In this document: piece after piece, positions 45,642 through 55,023 of the stretch
Position numbering within the stretch: position 1 is the stretch's first letter
How the letters are laid out: every line of letters starts with the position of its first letter
Translations under genes and position numbers: made by a program
The notes under the pieces: model-generated
What the model was told of the DNA's origin: nothing
Database searches by the model: none
What the model saw: only the letters and a program-made list of their open reading frames with translations
Assembly: GCA_964444135.1 (NCBI GenBank)
Contig: CAYUFX010000010.1
Span: 1 to 64,000, forward strand
Reading direction: 5' to 3'
From: NIOZ-UU13 sp964444135
GTDB taxonomy: Bacteria > Planctomycetota > Phycisphaerae > Sedimentisphaerales > Anaerobacaceae
DNA length: 64,000 bases

Positions 45642-46754
45642 CTAATCTGTCCAGATGTCCGCTGTTCGCGTTTTGACATCCGGCATCTGAGGCAGCGAAG
45701 CACTGGGGAGCGGCTCATACCAGAACGTCGCGCACGACCAGTCGTCCTGCGTCTCGGCCAGGCCGTCCTTCCAGGCAATCTGCTGAATCGTGATTCGACA
45801 TTCCTGACGTTATGAAATTGGGTCAGGCAGGTGCCAGCGATACATCGAGACGAAGTTGTTCTCGTTCAAGCTGCAACCATTGTAGAGGTACGGCGTTTGC
45901 TGCATACCATAGGACAGGCACACATAATCCTCACTTCCAGTCCCGCAAATCGTAGGGAAGTCCGTGTCGCCGTCCATATAAATCTTTATCTCACCTTCAC
46001 CCCACCATTGGCCGGGCGTTAGGTTGCGTATGCCAATGAGCGCACCCATAAAACGGCCTTTGTTCTTTCGCTGCGGCAGCATTACAAAATCCTTCTTTAT
46101 TGTTGTCGGATTTTCCCTGCGGAACAACACATGCAGCCGACCGACATCCTCCGGATGCTTATCTGCGATTGTGTAGTCAATCTGATAATACAACGGCACG
46201 TCTTTTTCGCCTTCATTGGTCAGCGTAATCTTCGCTCGCTTGGTAAACGGCATAGGCAGCCAGATATTCATGCTGGCATTTTGACCCAACGAGTGCACCG
46301 CCGAGTAATACGGCATCACTTTGCCATGCGCAAATCCCATAAAATCACCAATGGGACATTCGATGCTCGGATGTTCCTGCCCATCCCACCAGGCACGAAT
46401 CAGCAGAGACCGCAGGTTAAGAGCGTCCCTTCGTGTCGTCATCCAGATATGTCGAATCGTCCCCGGGCCCTCGATGTCGCAAAGCTGTACCTCCTGGCCG
46501 GCTTTCAGTGATATCGAGGGATCCCCCTTTCTTCCGACTCCGAGCCGACTGGCGGCTTTGCCACCTTCGCCGGGTGCCCCGGTCGGATTCTCAAAACAAA
46601 TCGAACGTGATACCAGCCCCGTATCGAGCAGATACGGCTCAGTAACAATGTCCACCGTTCGCTGACAGGATATGCATCCTAACATAACAACAAACAGTGA
46701 TAGACAGAGCACTTTCCCAAACACAATTCGTTTAACCATAGCCTTTCCTTTCAC
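45642..46754 (-). pseudogene. GH172/DUF2961 protein interrupted by an in-frame stop
   Basis: The first part (46754 to TAA 45810-45812, 314 codons) has a lipobox leader (MLGCISC), then the DUF2961 core: LCDIEGPGTIRHIWMTT near 92, IECPIGDFMGFAHG near 133, NIWLPMPFTKRAKI, and GSEDYVCLSYGMQ with LNENNFVSMYRWHLPDPI. The TAA follows PDPIS, yet the same frame continues as RQECRITIQQIAWKDGLAET, then FWYEPLPSASLP, to a stop at 45642-45644, which is the normal family ending. One nonsense change therefore splits an otherwise full GH172 gene (fructofuranose-acting family among known members). It may be a real pseudogene or a sequence error. Confidence 0.8.
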
Positions 46755-46920
46755 AAATACAAGTCTTTCAGAAGTCAGAGTTTTTCTTCTGTCATCCGAG
46801 GAATCTATTCAAAATAGGCCGTAAAGCGGTTCCTAATTTTTTCGTTAGATTTTATCCGGCGTTCTAAGTAGTCAAAGAAGTTTATCTGAATCCCCCGCAT
46901 GCGTCAAGGCCATTGTAAGA

Positions 46921-46976
46921 GGTCGGAAATCAGAAGTCAGAGGTCAGAGTTTGTCCTCTGTCCTCTGTCTTCTGTG
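46921..46976. repeat. E-family repeat, intergenic
   Basis: AAATCAGAAGTCAGAGGTCA, then GTTTGTCCTCTGTCCTCTGT. A weaker version lies near 46765-46795 (CAGAAGTCAGAG ... TTCTTCTG). The two halves can form a hairpin. Translated relative at 19355-19385. Confidence 0.75.
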
Positions 46977-47148
46977 ATATGTGTTGGACTTAGCTGAATC
47001 TGTGGACGGCACCGGATTTTTTTCAGAACCGATAAAGTTGTCTCCATGGCTAAAAAACAGAAAAAAAGTGCATTTTTAGCTGATTTTCGGGCATTATCGG
47101 AGTATGTCTGTGGATTTGTCGCTTTTTTCTTTATGTTATGCTAAGGCC
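46977..47148. other. gap before the polysaccharide promoter
   Basis: No gene or clear structure seen; AT-rich, with runs of A and T near 47050-47130. Confidence 0.4.
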
Positions 47149-47178
47149 TTGACGAAAATACCCTCGGTAAGGTATAAT
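47149..47178 (+). promoter_or_regulatory. sigma-70-type promoter of the exopolysaccharide cluster
   Basis: TTGACG at 47149-47154, an 18-bp spacer and a perfect TATAAT at 47173-47178. The leader to the EpsI start would be about 125 bases. It holds a 24-codon open frame (47202-47276) with no ribosome site and an AGGAGG near 47256 not placed before a start. Confidence 0.7.
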
Positions 47179-47309
47179 ATTGCATTATAGTTGGTGCCCT
47201 TATGGAGGAGGCATCCCGGGATTTCTTACAACCCAGAGCGATGTATCATTGTCTCAGGAGGAGCATTATTTTTTAGCTTTAGAGTACTACTTTGAGGTTA
47301 TACTCTTTG

Positions 47310-48101
47310 ATGTATCCGATTGGGCATAACTATTTGGTAAGAGCACACAAAGTATCATATTTGATGAGAACAGCAGCAGGTAAAACGCCACTATGGTTCG
47401 TTTGGGTTTTGTCTGTTCTTCTATTGATATCCGCTGGCATATCTTACCGCGTTCTGGCAACCGGCTTGAAGCGCATTGTTAATACTCCTATCGTGCTGCC
47501 TGTATCTCTGAGTACTTTCCCTGCACAAATAGGGAGCTGGGCCGGCAGCGATTTGCCCATTCCCAGTATCGCTAAGGAATATATGGAGGAGAACTTTGCG
47601 GACGATTTTTTGAGCAGACGATATATTGATTCTGCAACAAAGGCTTGGGCGGATGTTTATATCGTATATTGCTCATCCAGACCCGGAGGCATACTGGGTC
47701 ATCGGCCTCGAGTGTGCTATCCCGGATATGGCTGGATCCATGATGGTACCGAATCTTTGCAATTTGTCTCACGAGCCGGCCGACAAATACCTTGTTTAAT
47801 ACATCGTTTCCATAAGCCCGCTCCAATGCACAATCGGACAGTTGTCTTGAACTTCTATATCTTGAACGGCCAAATTACGGCCGACGAAAACGATTTTTCC
47901 GGTCCACTTGGTCGAAGGCCTAATATCGCCGGCGACCCGGCTCGATACGTGGCACAGGTTCAGATAAGCTCGGTGCTGGAGAATTTCGTCCGGACGATGG
48001 CAAAGGATGTGACAGATTTGGTTTTGGATTATCTCCCGGACCAAAACGGCAAGGTCCGGGTGGTTGAATATGGCAACGTCAAAGATAGTGTTTTGCAATA
48101 G
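47310..48101 (+). CDS. epsI: exosortase-associated EpsI family protein
   Basis: 263 residues from ATG 47310; a TTG at 47292 and an ATG at 47364 are alternatives. A membrane helix (about residues 26-45) is followed by the EpsI (DUF3485) domain: FPAQIGSWAG near 62, VYIVYCSSRPG near 112 and GHRPRVCYPGYGW near 130, the conserved HxPxxCYPGxGW motif, then VLNFYILNGQITADE near 178. EpsI proteins accompany exosortases and extracellular polysaccharide synthesis and act in the periplasm. This first gene of the cluster has a promoter upstream, but no exosortase gene is visible in the window. Confidence 0.8.
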   Translation: MYPIGHNYLVRAHKVSYLMRTAAGKTPLWFVWVLSVLLLISAGISYRVLATGLKRIVNTPIVLPVSLSTFPAQIGSWAGSDLPIPSIAKEYMEENFADDFLSRRYIDSATKAWADVYIVYCSSRPGGILGHRPRVCYPGYGWIHDGTESLQFVSRAGRQIPCLIHRFHKPAPMHNRTVVLNFYILNGQITADENDFSGPLGRRPNIAGDPARYVAQVQISSVLENFVRTMAKDVTDLVLDYLPDQNGKVRVVEYGNVKDSVLQ

Positions 48102-48184
48102 ACCAAACCGATACCGGTGAAAACCAGCATCGGAACAGCATCAAAAGTTGTGTTGTTAAAGGAAGTTACATTGATTTCTTCAAT

Positions 48185-48540
48185 GCAACCGACGGGTACG
48201 GAGTATATTGATAGTAAATTTCTCTGATAACAAGACCCATTACGAAGGGCTTTTGAAATTGGCTTTGATTGGGTTTGAATTGGGTTTGAATTGGGTTTGT
48301 TTTTTTGACTGCGAAAGCGTCGTTTTTTCTGTAATCCTTTGTTATAAGTGAGTTTACATTGATTTGGGCTTTTTGCAAATTGGGTTTGATTGGGTTTGAA
48401 TTGGGTTTGTTTTCACCAAGTGTCCAATTGGATTTATATTCATAAGCCATTTTTGAAAAGATACTTACGTTCATTTGACTTTTTCGGAAATTGGGTTTGT
48501 TTTGCATAAAAAGTAGCTGATTTGTAGAGGTTTCTCGACA
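48185..48540. repeat. repeat cluster with TTGGGTTTGA units
   Basis: Three imperfect units, each with one to three copies of TTGGGTTTGA and a variable spacer with GCTTTTT-type and ACATT..GTGAGTTTACATT-type parts, at about 48255-48310, 48365-48420 and 48478-48505. Read on the minus strand they give repeated NKPNSNPIKPNL-like peptide, with an open frame 48166-48660, but I consider it a nucleotide repeat, not a protein. It separates EpsI from the next cluster gene. Confidence 0.7.
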
Positions 48541-48908
48541 GATGTAGAGGGCCGAGAGAGGACCCGCTGAGATAGGCATGCGCCATCTGGATCCCCGGCA
48601 GAAAAGCAAGTGAGCATACATTGGGGACAAGCTGGATAAATTTTGGGTTTCGCTGGCCATTAGGAACCCCCTTATTGTTGATTGTGACCCTAATCCATTA
48701 GTTAGATATGTATTTTACCATAGATAGTCCAAAAAACAAGTGAAATCATAAAAAATCTCCGTGACTCCCCACTAACTGTTTGGCGTACTCAAAGCAAAAA
48801 AGGGTACATTTTGACAGAACAGTTGTCCAGACTGGGTTTTTAGGTGTGATTTATGGAAACATCGCGAGCAGAATATACAAAACATACCCAAGAGGTCGAG
48901 GTGTAATT
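48541..48908. other. upstream region of DegT aminotransferase gene
   Basis: Contains a copy (48590-48626) of the CAGAAAAGCAAGTGAGC element also present near 1730, then ordinary AT-rich sequence. The frame of the next gene is open from 48780, but the conserved protein begins at 48909. Confidence 0.5.
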
Positions 48909-50033
48909 ATGATAAAGGCATTTGACAAGCCTATTTACGTTACAAGGCCGTACCTGCCTAAACTTGAAGTATTTTGCGAAGGCCTGAAAGAAATATGGGA
49001 TAGCCGCTGGCTGACCAACAATGGACCAGTTTTAAGGCGTTTTACGCGACAATTGTCGAATTATTTTGAGACGGACAACGTATGTCTGTTTAACAACGGA
49101 ACTCTGGCGCTGCAGATCGGTTTACAAGGAATGGGTATTTCCGGAGAAGTAATAACAACGCCGTTTACCTTTGTGGCAACTACTCATGCGTTATTTTGGA
49201 ACAAGATAAGACCTGTTTTTGTGGATATCGAGCCGGATTATTACACGCTTGACCCCGGAAAAGTCGAAGCGGCTATAACGCCCTGGACAACTGCTATCCT
49301 TGCTGTACATGTATTTGGCCATCCCTGCAAACTCAATGCTCTGGCTGATATTGCCCGACGCTATAACCTTAAGCTCATATATGACGCGGCCCATGCCTTT
49401 GGTGTCCGGGTAGGGAATAAATCAATTGCTCATTTTGGCAATATGAGCATGTTTAGCTTCCATGCAACCAAATCCTACCATTCAATGGAGGGTGGGATGC
49501 TGACTTTCGAGGATTCCGGACTGAAGAAGACTTTCGATTATCTCAAGAATTTTGGATTCGAAAATGAAGTTGAAGTTGTGATGCCCGGTACTAATGCCAA
49601 AATGAATGAGATGCAGGCTTTAATGGGCAGCATGATACTACAACACGTTGACAAAATCACCGAAAAAAGCCAGCAAATTGCCGCTTTATATCGTGAGAAA
49701 TTAAAAGATGTCCGCGGTATACGTTTGACACCTGAACTACCGAAGGACGTGCGTTATAACTACGTATATATGCCGATTGAAGTTGATGAGCATGAGTTCG
49801 GCATGAGTAGGGATGCGCTCTACGAAGAGCTGAACAAATACAATATTTATTCCAGGCGGTATTTTTACCCATTGATATGTGATTTTCCCTGTTATAGAAG
49901 TATTTCCGTTAAGGACCCATTAACAATAGCACGTCTCGTCGCCGACAGGATTCTTACATTGCCCATCTATTATGATCTCTCCTTAGATGATGTGGACAAG
50001 ATTTGCGAGATTATCGTATCTATGGTCAGATAA
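48909..50033 (+). CDS. DegT/DnrJ/EryC1/StrS aminotransferase
   Basis: 374 residues from ATG 48909, which has AGGTG six bases upstream; a longer open frame from 48780 lacks family features. FNNGTLALQIGLQ near 61, PFTFVATTHAL near 85, Asp159 in LIYDAAHAFG (cofactor contact) and Lys188 in FHATKSYHSMEGG (PLP Schiff-base lysine) are the family hallmarks. It transfers an amino group to a nucleotide-linked keto-sugar, giving an amino sugar for the polysaccharide. It begins the dense block of surface-polysaccharide genes; the next gene starts two bases after its stop. Confidence 0.9.
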   Translation: MIKAFDKPIYVTRPYLPKLEVFCEGLKEIWDSRWLTNNGPVLRRFTRQLSNYFETDNVCLFNNGTLALQIGLQGMGISGEVITTPFTFVATTHALFWNKIRPVFVDIEPDYYTLDPGKVEAAITPWTTAILAVHVFGHPCKLNALADIARRYNLKLIYDAAHAFGVRVGNKSIAHFGNMSMFSFHATKSYHSMEGGMLTFEDSGLKKTFDYLKNFGFENEVEVVMPGTNAKMNEMQALMGSMILQHVDKITEKSQQIAALYREKLKDVRGIRLTPELPKDVRYNYVYMPIEVDEHEFGMSRDALYEELNKYNIYSRRYFYPLICDFPCYRSISVKDPLTIARLVADRILTLPIYYDLSLDDVDKICEIIVSMVR

Positions 50034-50035
50034 CA

Positions 50036-51214
50036 ATGAACGCAAAGATACCATCAGATAGAACTGCCACCACAGGATTTATAGTGTTTTCCGGATATAA
50101 TCAAAGAGCAGTTGTTGCTTTATGTCGAACATTAACAAATATGTCTGTTCCTTACTATATTGTAGCCTCTTCAACCGAAGATACGATTTTCTTGTCGCAG
50201 TATCGGAAGAAGATTTCCGAAATAAGAAATACGACGCAACTCCAATTGGATGACATCGTTAACTGCATAAGGAGAATAGTCGAAAAGGGACATTGCAATC
50301 GCTATGTCATAGCACCTTCAGCTGAAAGCTTAAACATTTTTCTTCTTAAACATCACTCCATTTTTGATCAACTTAACTGTGTAATACCATTAGTGTCGAT
50401 GGACACATACAAACTTGTCTCAGACAAGCTGAGTTTCTATCAACTCTGTCAAGACTATTCGATTTCAGTGCCTGCAATGATTAAATCAGCTCCGGAATCT
50501 TCGCTTCCCTTTGTGGCAAAGCCAATCACTGATATAACCTCCGATGATCGCCGCATATATCCGCATATAATATTAAGTGAAGTAGATTACAGATTGTTTC
50601 AAGAAAGCGCAAATCCCGATGATTTTTTCTTTCAGCAATATATCGATGGCGAGAGTTACTACCTACTGTACTATAAGAAGCAGAACGGAGAGATTTATAA
50701 ATACTCCCAAAAGAACTTAGTGCAACAAGCAAAGGGGAAGTCCATCGTTGCCGCCGAAGCATCCAGCATTCATCTGGATGGGCAGTTAAGGGTATTTGAT
50801 AAACTTTTGTCGGACATTTCGTTCTACGGACTATTGATGGTTGAAGTCAAGTTCAAGGATTCTATTCCATATATGATCGAGGCCAATCCGAGGATGTGGG
50901 GACCGTCGCAGCTAATGATAGATGCAGGAACGAATCTATTTATTAGCATGCTTAATGAATACTGCTATAGAAATGGCTCTATGCAATCTATGAGGGTAGA
51001 AAGAGAACCTGCGTTATATTTTTGGATATCAGGATTTTACAATTCTCTGATCGAAAACGGGTATGTAACCTGGCATTGTGATAGAAACCGTTTTGTAAAA
51101 AGATACCAGCATTTCATAGAAAGCGACGTTTATTTCCGTGAAGATACAAAGGATATATTTGAGAAAGAACTTACGGACGTATTTTCTGTTTCACAACGCT
51201 CTCGGGAGGTTTGA
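50036..51214 (+). CDS. ATP-grasp family ligase
   Basis: 392 residues from ATG 50036. The N-terminal half is Rossmann-like (GFIVFSGYNQRAVVALCR). The ATP-grasp core spans about 120-320: DKLSFYQLCQ near 132, PFVAKPITD near 160, FFQQYIDGESYYLLYY near 201, and EVKFKDSIPYMIEANPRMWGPSQLM near 275 with the metal-binding Glu and Asn. It probably joins an amino acid or carboxylate to an amine during sugar or polymer decoration, similar to carbamoyl-phosphate-type ATP-grasp enzymes in polysaccharide clusters. Its start nearly abuts the aminotransferase stop, and its own stop abuts the next start. Confidence 0.8.
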   Translation: MNAKIPSDRTATTGFIVFSGYNQRAVVALCRTLTNMSVPYYIVASSTEDTIFLSQYRKKISEIRNTTQLQLDDIVNCIRRIVEKGHCNRYVIAPSAESLNIFLLKHHSIFDQLNCVIPLVSMDTYKLVSDKLSFYQLCQDYSISVPAMIKSAPESSLPFVAKPITDITSDDRRIYPHIILSEVDYRLFQESANPDDFFFQQYIDGESYYLLYYKKQNGEIYKYSQKNLVQQAKGKSIVAAEASSIHLDGQLRVFDKLLSDISFYGLLMVEVKFKDSIPYMIEANPRMWGPSQLMIDAGTNLFISMLNEYCYRNGSMQSMRVEREPALYFWISGFYNSLIENGYVTWHCDRNRFVKRYQHFIESDVYFREDTKDIFEKELTDVFSVSQRSREV

Positions 51215-52069
51215 ATGAGGTCTGAAAGGGAGGAAATAAGGGTAATACTGCACCGTTTGTACGAAGATAACACAAAGCACTCCCGCTATCAAAACATACC
51301 GAACTTTGTCCAAGAAGCACTAGGTTATAGAGAGACAATCAATGAAGAATGGCGAGGTGATACGGCCCGATATGGGTATATACTGTCGACGTTGGACCTT
51401 AATGAGCAAAGAGTTGTCGATGTCGGTGCCAATACGGGATTCTTTACATTAAGTCTAGCGCAGGAATATAAGGATTCGTACTTTACTGCAGTAGAGGGGA
51501 ATGAGAACCATGTGAACTTTATTCGAGCGATTGTCAATGCGTTTAAAATGAACAATGTAAGTGTACAACACTCATATGTTACCTACGAAAATGTCCTCCT
51601 CCTTCCTAAATGTGACACACTGCTTCTACTTAATATTCTCCATCATGCCGGCGTTGACTTCGACAATGAGTATGTGTCTAAACCCAGCGATGTTGCGGAT
51701 TATGCTAAAAAATACTTCATACGTCTTAGAAGTCGTGCAAACCGTATAATTTTTCAGATGGGATACAATTGGGGTGGCAATAAGAAGTTGCCTATTATAC
51801 CTGTTGCGGAAGATTCGGAAAAGGTTATTTATACGAGTAGGTTGTTTGTAGATTCCGGTTGGACTATAAAGCACGTTGCAACTGCTTACAAGGTAAACAG
51901 TATTCCCAAGGTAGCGTATCGGAACTTGGCTAACGAAGTAACTATGATTCTTAACAAACGAAAAAAGGACAGTTCTACAATTGATACTGTGTATGAAAAT
52001 TTGTCCAGTGAGATGGCTGAGCTAAGTGAATTTTATCGGAGACCTATATTCGTATGCGAAAACCAATAA
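51215..52069 (+). CDS. class I SAM-dependent methyltransferase
   Basis: 284 residues. VVDVGANTGFFTLSLAQ near 65 is the SAM-binding motif I, YFTAVEGNENHVNFI near 90 motif II, and LLLLNILHHAG near 130 the post-motif region. GGGAGG lies five bases before the ATG, which directly follows the ATP-grasp stop, so the two are co-translated. Likely methylates a sugar or amino-acid decoration of the polysaccharide. No closer family assigned. Confidence 0.82.
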   Translation: MRSEREEIRVILHRLYEDNTKHSRYQNIPNFVQEALGYRETINEEWRGDTARYGYILSTLDLNEQRVVDVGANTGFFTLSLAQEYKDSYFTAVEGNENHVNFIRAIVNAFKMNNVSVQHSYVTYENVLLLPKCDTLLLLNILHHAGVDFDNEYVSKPSDVADYAKKYFIRLRSRANRIIFQMGYNWGGNKKLPIIPVAEDSEKVIYTSRLFVDSGWTIKHVATAYKVNSIPKVAYRNLANEVTMILNKRKKDSSTIDTVYENLSSEMAELSEFYRRPIFVCENQ

Positions 52070-52133
52070 GTATTTTTTCAGTTCACATTTGTAAGAATTG
52101 TGGAATTGCTAAAGTGCATTAAGAACATTTTTC

Positions 52134-53609
52134 ATGAACGATTCACTTAAATCTAGAACCTTTGGCGCTATCTTCTGGAGTCTTCTTGAACGTGGAGGGC
52201 AGCAGGGGATTCAGCTTGTCATCGCGATTATTCTGGCACGAGTACTTTTACCGGCGCAATTCGGCCTGATTGCGATGCTGGCGATTTTCATGGCTATTGC
52301 GCAATCGTTCTTGGATAGCGGGTTTGGATCTGCCCTCATCCAGAAGAAAGATGCTACCCAGGTCGATTCCTGCTCAATTTTCTACTTTAATGTCGTTGTT
52401 GGTATCTTTGCAGCCGGTCTGCTATGCCTGGCCGCTCCGTGGATTGCAGCCTTTTACGAGGAACCAGCCTTGGCGCCGTTGACGCGGTTCCTTTCTCTGA
52501 ACCTGGTTATCAACTCTTTCGCTTTGGTTCAGTCAATACTGCTGATCAGGCGTATTGATTTCAAGACACAACTCAAAGTGAGTATTGTAGCGACAATAGG
52601 CTCAGGAATTATAGGTATAACATTAGCTTATCGCGGGTTCGGTGTTTGGAGCCTGGCCATTCAGTCTGTAACGAGCACTATTTTTAGAACGATTCTTCTA
52701 TGGTTTTTTAACAAATGGCGTCCTTCTTTAGTGTTCAGCTTTGCCGCCCTTAAGAGTATGTTCGCTTTTGGCTCAAAGTTGCTGTTTTCGGGGCTGATTG
52801 ATACTATTTTCCGAAATATTTATATCGTTATAATTGGAAAGATTTTTACCGCTACGGACCTTGGGTTTTATTCGAGGGCAAAAAGCTGCACACGACTATC
52901 AACTGAAAACCTGACAAACAGTATCAGCCGAGTTACCTTTCCCGTTTTTTCGAGCATACAGGATGATAATAGCCGTTTGAAACGAGGCGTACAAAAAGCC
53001 CTGACTACCCTGAACTTCCTTAATTTTCCAATGATGATCGGACTTTTGGTGACAGCTAAACCCTTAGTTTTAGTCTTACTGACGGAAAAGTGGTTGCCTT
53101 GTGTTCCATACATGCAATTGCTTTGCGTTATGGGGCTACTCTATCCGCTCAATGTAATCAATCTAAACGTATTAAAGGCCAAGGGTCGTTCGGACTTATT
53201 TTTAAAGCTCGAAATCCTCAAAAAAATCCTGACCGTTATTTCAATTGCTATTACCTACCGATGGGGCATCATGGCGATGATTACTGGTCACATTTGCATA
53301 GTATCGGTCCCTGCTTATTATCTGAACAGCTATTACACGGGCAGATTTATCGGCTATCCGCTCAAAGAACAGGTATTCGACCTATTGCCATATTTGGGGA
53401 TGGCTGTTGTGATGGGGATAGGCGTTTATAGTCTTCAATTTCTTCCATTCCCCAATAACTGGAGCCTGCTGATTTCGCAGGTTCTGGCTGGCGTTATTAT
53501 CTACGGCGCTATGAGCCGAATTTTCAAAATGCCTGCGTTTTTAGAGATTGTTGACATTTTGAGGGATACGTTGAAACCGAGTATGTCTGAGTTCGCGTTT
53601 TTGAGATAG
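52134..53609 (+). CDS. polysaccharide flippase (MOP superfamily, Wzx-like)
   Basis: 491 residues with about 12-14 membrane helices. GAIFWSLLERGGQQGIQLVIAIILARVLLPAQFGLIAM near residue 10 is the N-terminal signature of lipopolysaccharide/teichuronic-acid type flippases, and GIDFG-like SGFGSALIQKKDAT near 63 is also conserved. It would carry lipid-linked oligosaccharide units across the inner membrane for polymerisation, fitting the polymerase gene at 58998. Sits 64 bases after the methyltransferase gene; no strong ribosome site is obvious. Confidence 0.88.
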   Translation: MNDSLKSRTFGAIFWSLLERGGQQGIQLVIAIILARVLLPAQFGLIAMLAIFMAIAQSFLDSGFGSALIQKKDATQVDSCSIFYFNVVVGIFAAGLLCLAAPWIAAFYEEPALAPLTRFLSLNLVINSFALVQSILLIRRIDFKTQLKVSIVATIGSGIIGITLAYRGFGVWSLAIQSVTSTIFRTILLWFFNKWRPSLVFSFAALKSMFAFGSKLLFSGLIDTIFRNIYIVIIGKIFTATDLGFYSRAKSCTRLSTENLTNSISRVTFPVFSSIQDDNSRLKRGVQKALTTLNFLNFPMMIGLLVTAKPLVLVLLTEKWLPCVPYMQLLCVMGLLYPLNVINLNVLKAKGRSDLFLKLEILKKILTVISIAITYRWGIMAMITGHICIVSVPAYYLNSYYTGRFIGYPLKEQVFDLLPYLGMAVVMGIGVYSLQFLPFPNNWSLLISQVLAGVIIYGAMSRIFKMPAFLEIVDILRDTLKPSMSEFAFLR

Positions 53610-53629
53610 CAATTAAGGAAGCAACAATC

Positions 53630-54592
53630 GTGAAAGAACCTTTAGTCAGCGTCTGCATGATTACTTATAACCACGAAGCTTATATCACGCAGGCAATTAA
53701 TGGGTTCCTGATGCAGGAGACAAATTTCAATTGTGAACTGGTAATCGGTGAGGATTGTTCCACGGATAATACACGAAATATTGTTATGGAATTTCACGAA
53801 AAGTATCCCGATCAGATTAGGCCTCTTCTTGCCAAAGAAAATATGGGAGGACGCAAGAATTTTGTCACAACGCTCAGTGCGTGCCGCGGCAAATATGTAG
53901 CTGTGCTCGACGGCGACGATTACTGGACTGACCCGTACAAACTCCAAAAACAAGTCGATTTTTTGGAAGCTCATCCAGATTATACAATATGTTTTCACAG
54001 TGTAATGATAATTTCGGAGGATGGAAATCATGAACCAATACTGTATTATCCTCTCGGGCGAAAGGACACCTATCATATCGAGGATTTGTTCGAGCAGAAT
54101 TTCATAGCTGCGTGTTCTACGTTTTTTAGAAGAGGACTGTTTGGTGATTTTCCGGCCTGGTTCTACCTCACTCCGGTTGGGGATTGGTCCCTTCACATGC
54201 TAAACGCCCAGCATGGGAAGATTGGGTATATCGATGAGTGTATGGGCACTTATCGTAGGCATAGTGGAGCTGTCTATTCACCGAGGAGTCCGGCTGAAAA
54301 ATTGAAGATCAATATCGATCAACTTAAGATATTCAGAGATGCTTTTGGGGGAAGATACCGGGATTTGGTTGATGCCGGGTTATGCAAGTACCATTACAGT
54401 CTGGCAATTCAGTACTTCGATGATGGAAATTTTCAACAAGCAAGGACACAAACCAGAAAGTGTATTGTGAAAAGCCCACATAACCGTTATGTGGCTGTCT
54501 CGAAGCTGTTAAAGATGGTAGTGAAGGTACACTTTCCTCGATTCTGGAGGTGGTGCAAGAGGACATATCAACGAGGAACGGATATCGGATGA
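53630..54592 (+). CDS. family 2 glycosyltransferase
   Basis: 320 residues from GTG 53630 (AAGGAAGC upstream). LVSVCMITYNHEAYI at the N-terminus, CELVIGEDCSTDNT near 38 and VAVLDGDDYWTDP near 90 (the DxD metal site) define the GT2 fold, and GDWSLHMLNAQHG near 185 contains the later acceptor-side acid. The C-terminal helical part is complete (WRWCKRTYQRG). It adds a sugar from a nucleotide donor at the cytoplasmic face. Its TGA is followed in the same frame by a glycosyltransferase remnant (54593-55006). Confidence 0.9.
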   Translation: MKEPLVSVCMITYNHEAYITQAINGFLMQETNFNCELVIGEDCSTDNTRNIVMEFHEKYPDQIRPLLAKENMGGRKNFVTTLSACRGKYVAVLDGDDYWTDPYKLQKQVDFLEAHPDYTICFHSVMIISEDGNHEPILYYPLGRKDTYHIEDLFEQNFIAACSTFFRRGLFGDFPAWFYLTPVGDWSLHMLNAQHGKIGYIDECMGTYRRHSGAVYSPRSPAEKLKINIDQLKIFRDAFGGRYRDLVDAGLCKYHYSLAIQYFDDGNFQQARTQTRKCIVKSPHNRYVAVSKLLKMVVKVHFPRFWRWCKRTYQRGTDIG

Positions 54593-55006
54593 TATGATGA
54601 GCGAGTGGGGATAGTTGAAGACTATGATTTGTGGCTAAGGGTTTCGAGAAAGGTGGAAATTATAAAGCTAAAAAGAATATTGTTTCTAAGGCGATTGCAT
54701 TTTGATTGTGTATCGATGAAGGGCATTCTAAAGCAGGAGTATTATGCCGATAAGGTAAGAAGGAGAAATGAGCTTGATAACGGAAGTTCAAATAAGAGCC
54801 AGTCTCTCTTGCAAAAAAATAGTTACAGAAAAAGAGCGATGCTTCGCCTGCGTGGTTATGCAAGTTTGTTTTTACAGGATAACTGCGTAAAGAAAGGAAT
54901 ATATTTACTGCTCAAATCTTTCTGCCTGTATCCTACACGTAGCGGCCTTAAGCAATTAGTGTTGGTGCTGTGGAAGGATGGTTTTAAACTAAAAAAGCCC
55001 CAGTAA
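54593..55006 (+). pseudogene. C-terminal remnant of a family 2 glycosyltransferase
   Basis: Directly after the TGA of the preceding gene the same frame reads YDERVGIVEDYDLWLRVSRK, the typical mid-to-late motif of GT2 enzymes (EDYDLWLR), followed by a normal helical C-terminus to TAA 55004-55006. The N-terminal two thirds, including the DxD site, are missing. An ATG at 54605-area frame start gives a 133-codon product that could not be active alone. A deletion that joined this end to the upstream gene is likely. Confidence 0.7.
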
Positions 55007-55023
55007 AGGTTAGTTAGATAAAA

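Noticed and set aside
331..46754. Stop-codon reassignment or selenocysteine as an explanation for interrupted genes
   Set aside because: Different stops (TGA, TAA, TAG) and several frameshifts are involved, while all other genes use all stops normally. No selenocysteine insertion hairpin was recognised after the TGA at 535.
47202..47276. A 24-codon leader peptide before epsI
   Set aside because: No ribosome binding site precedes the ATG and no pause or attenuator structure is evident; it may be chance.
48185..48540. CRISPR array
   Set aside because: Repeat units are imperfect, differ in length and lack regular unique spacers. No cas genes are in the window.
48166..48660. Open frame encoding NKPNSNPIKPNL-like peptide
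   Set aside because: The peptide repeats follow from nucleotide repeats with variable spacing. No ribosome site and no domain are present, so it is listed as a repeat.
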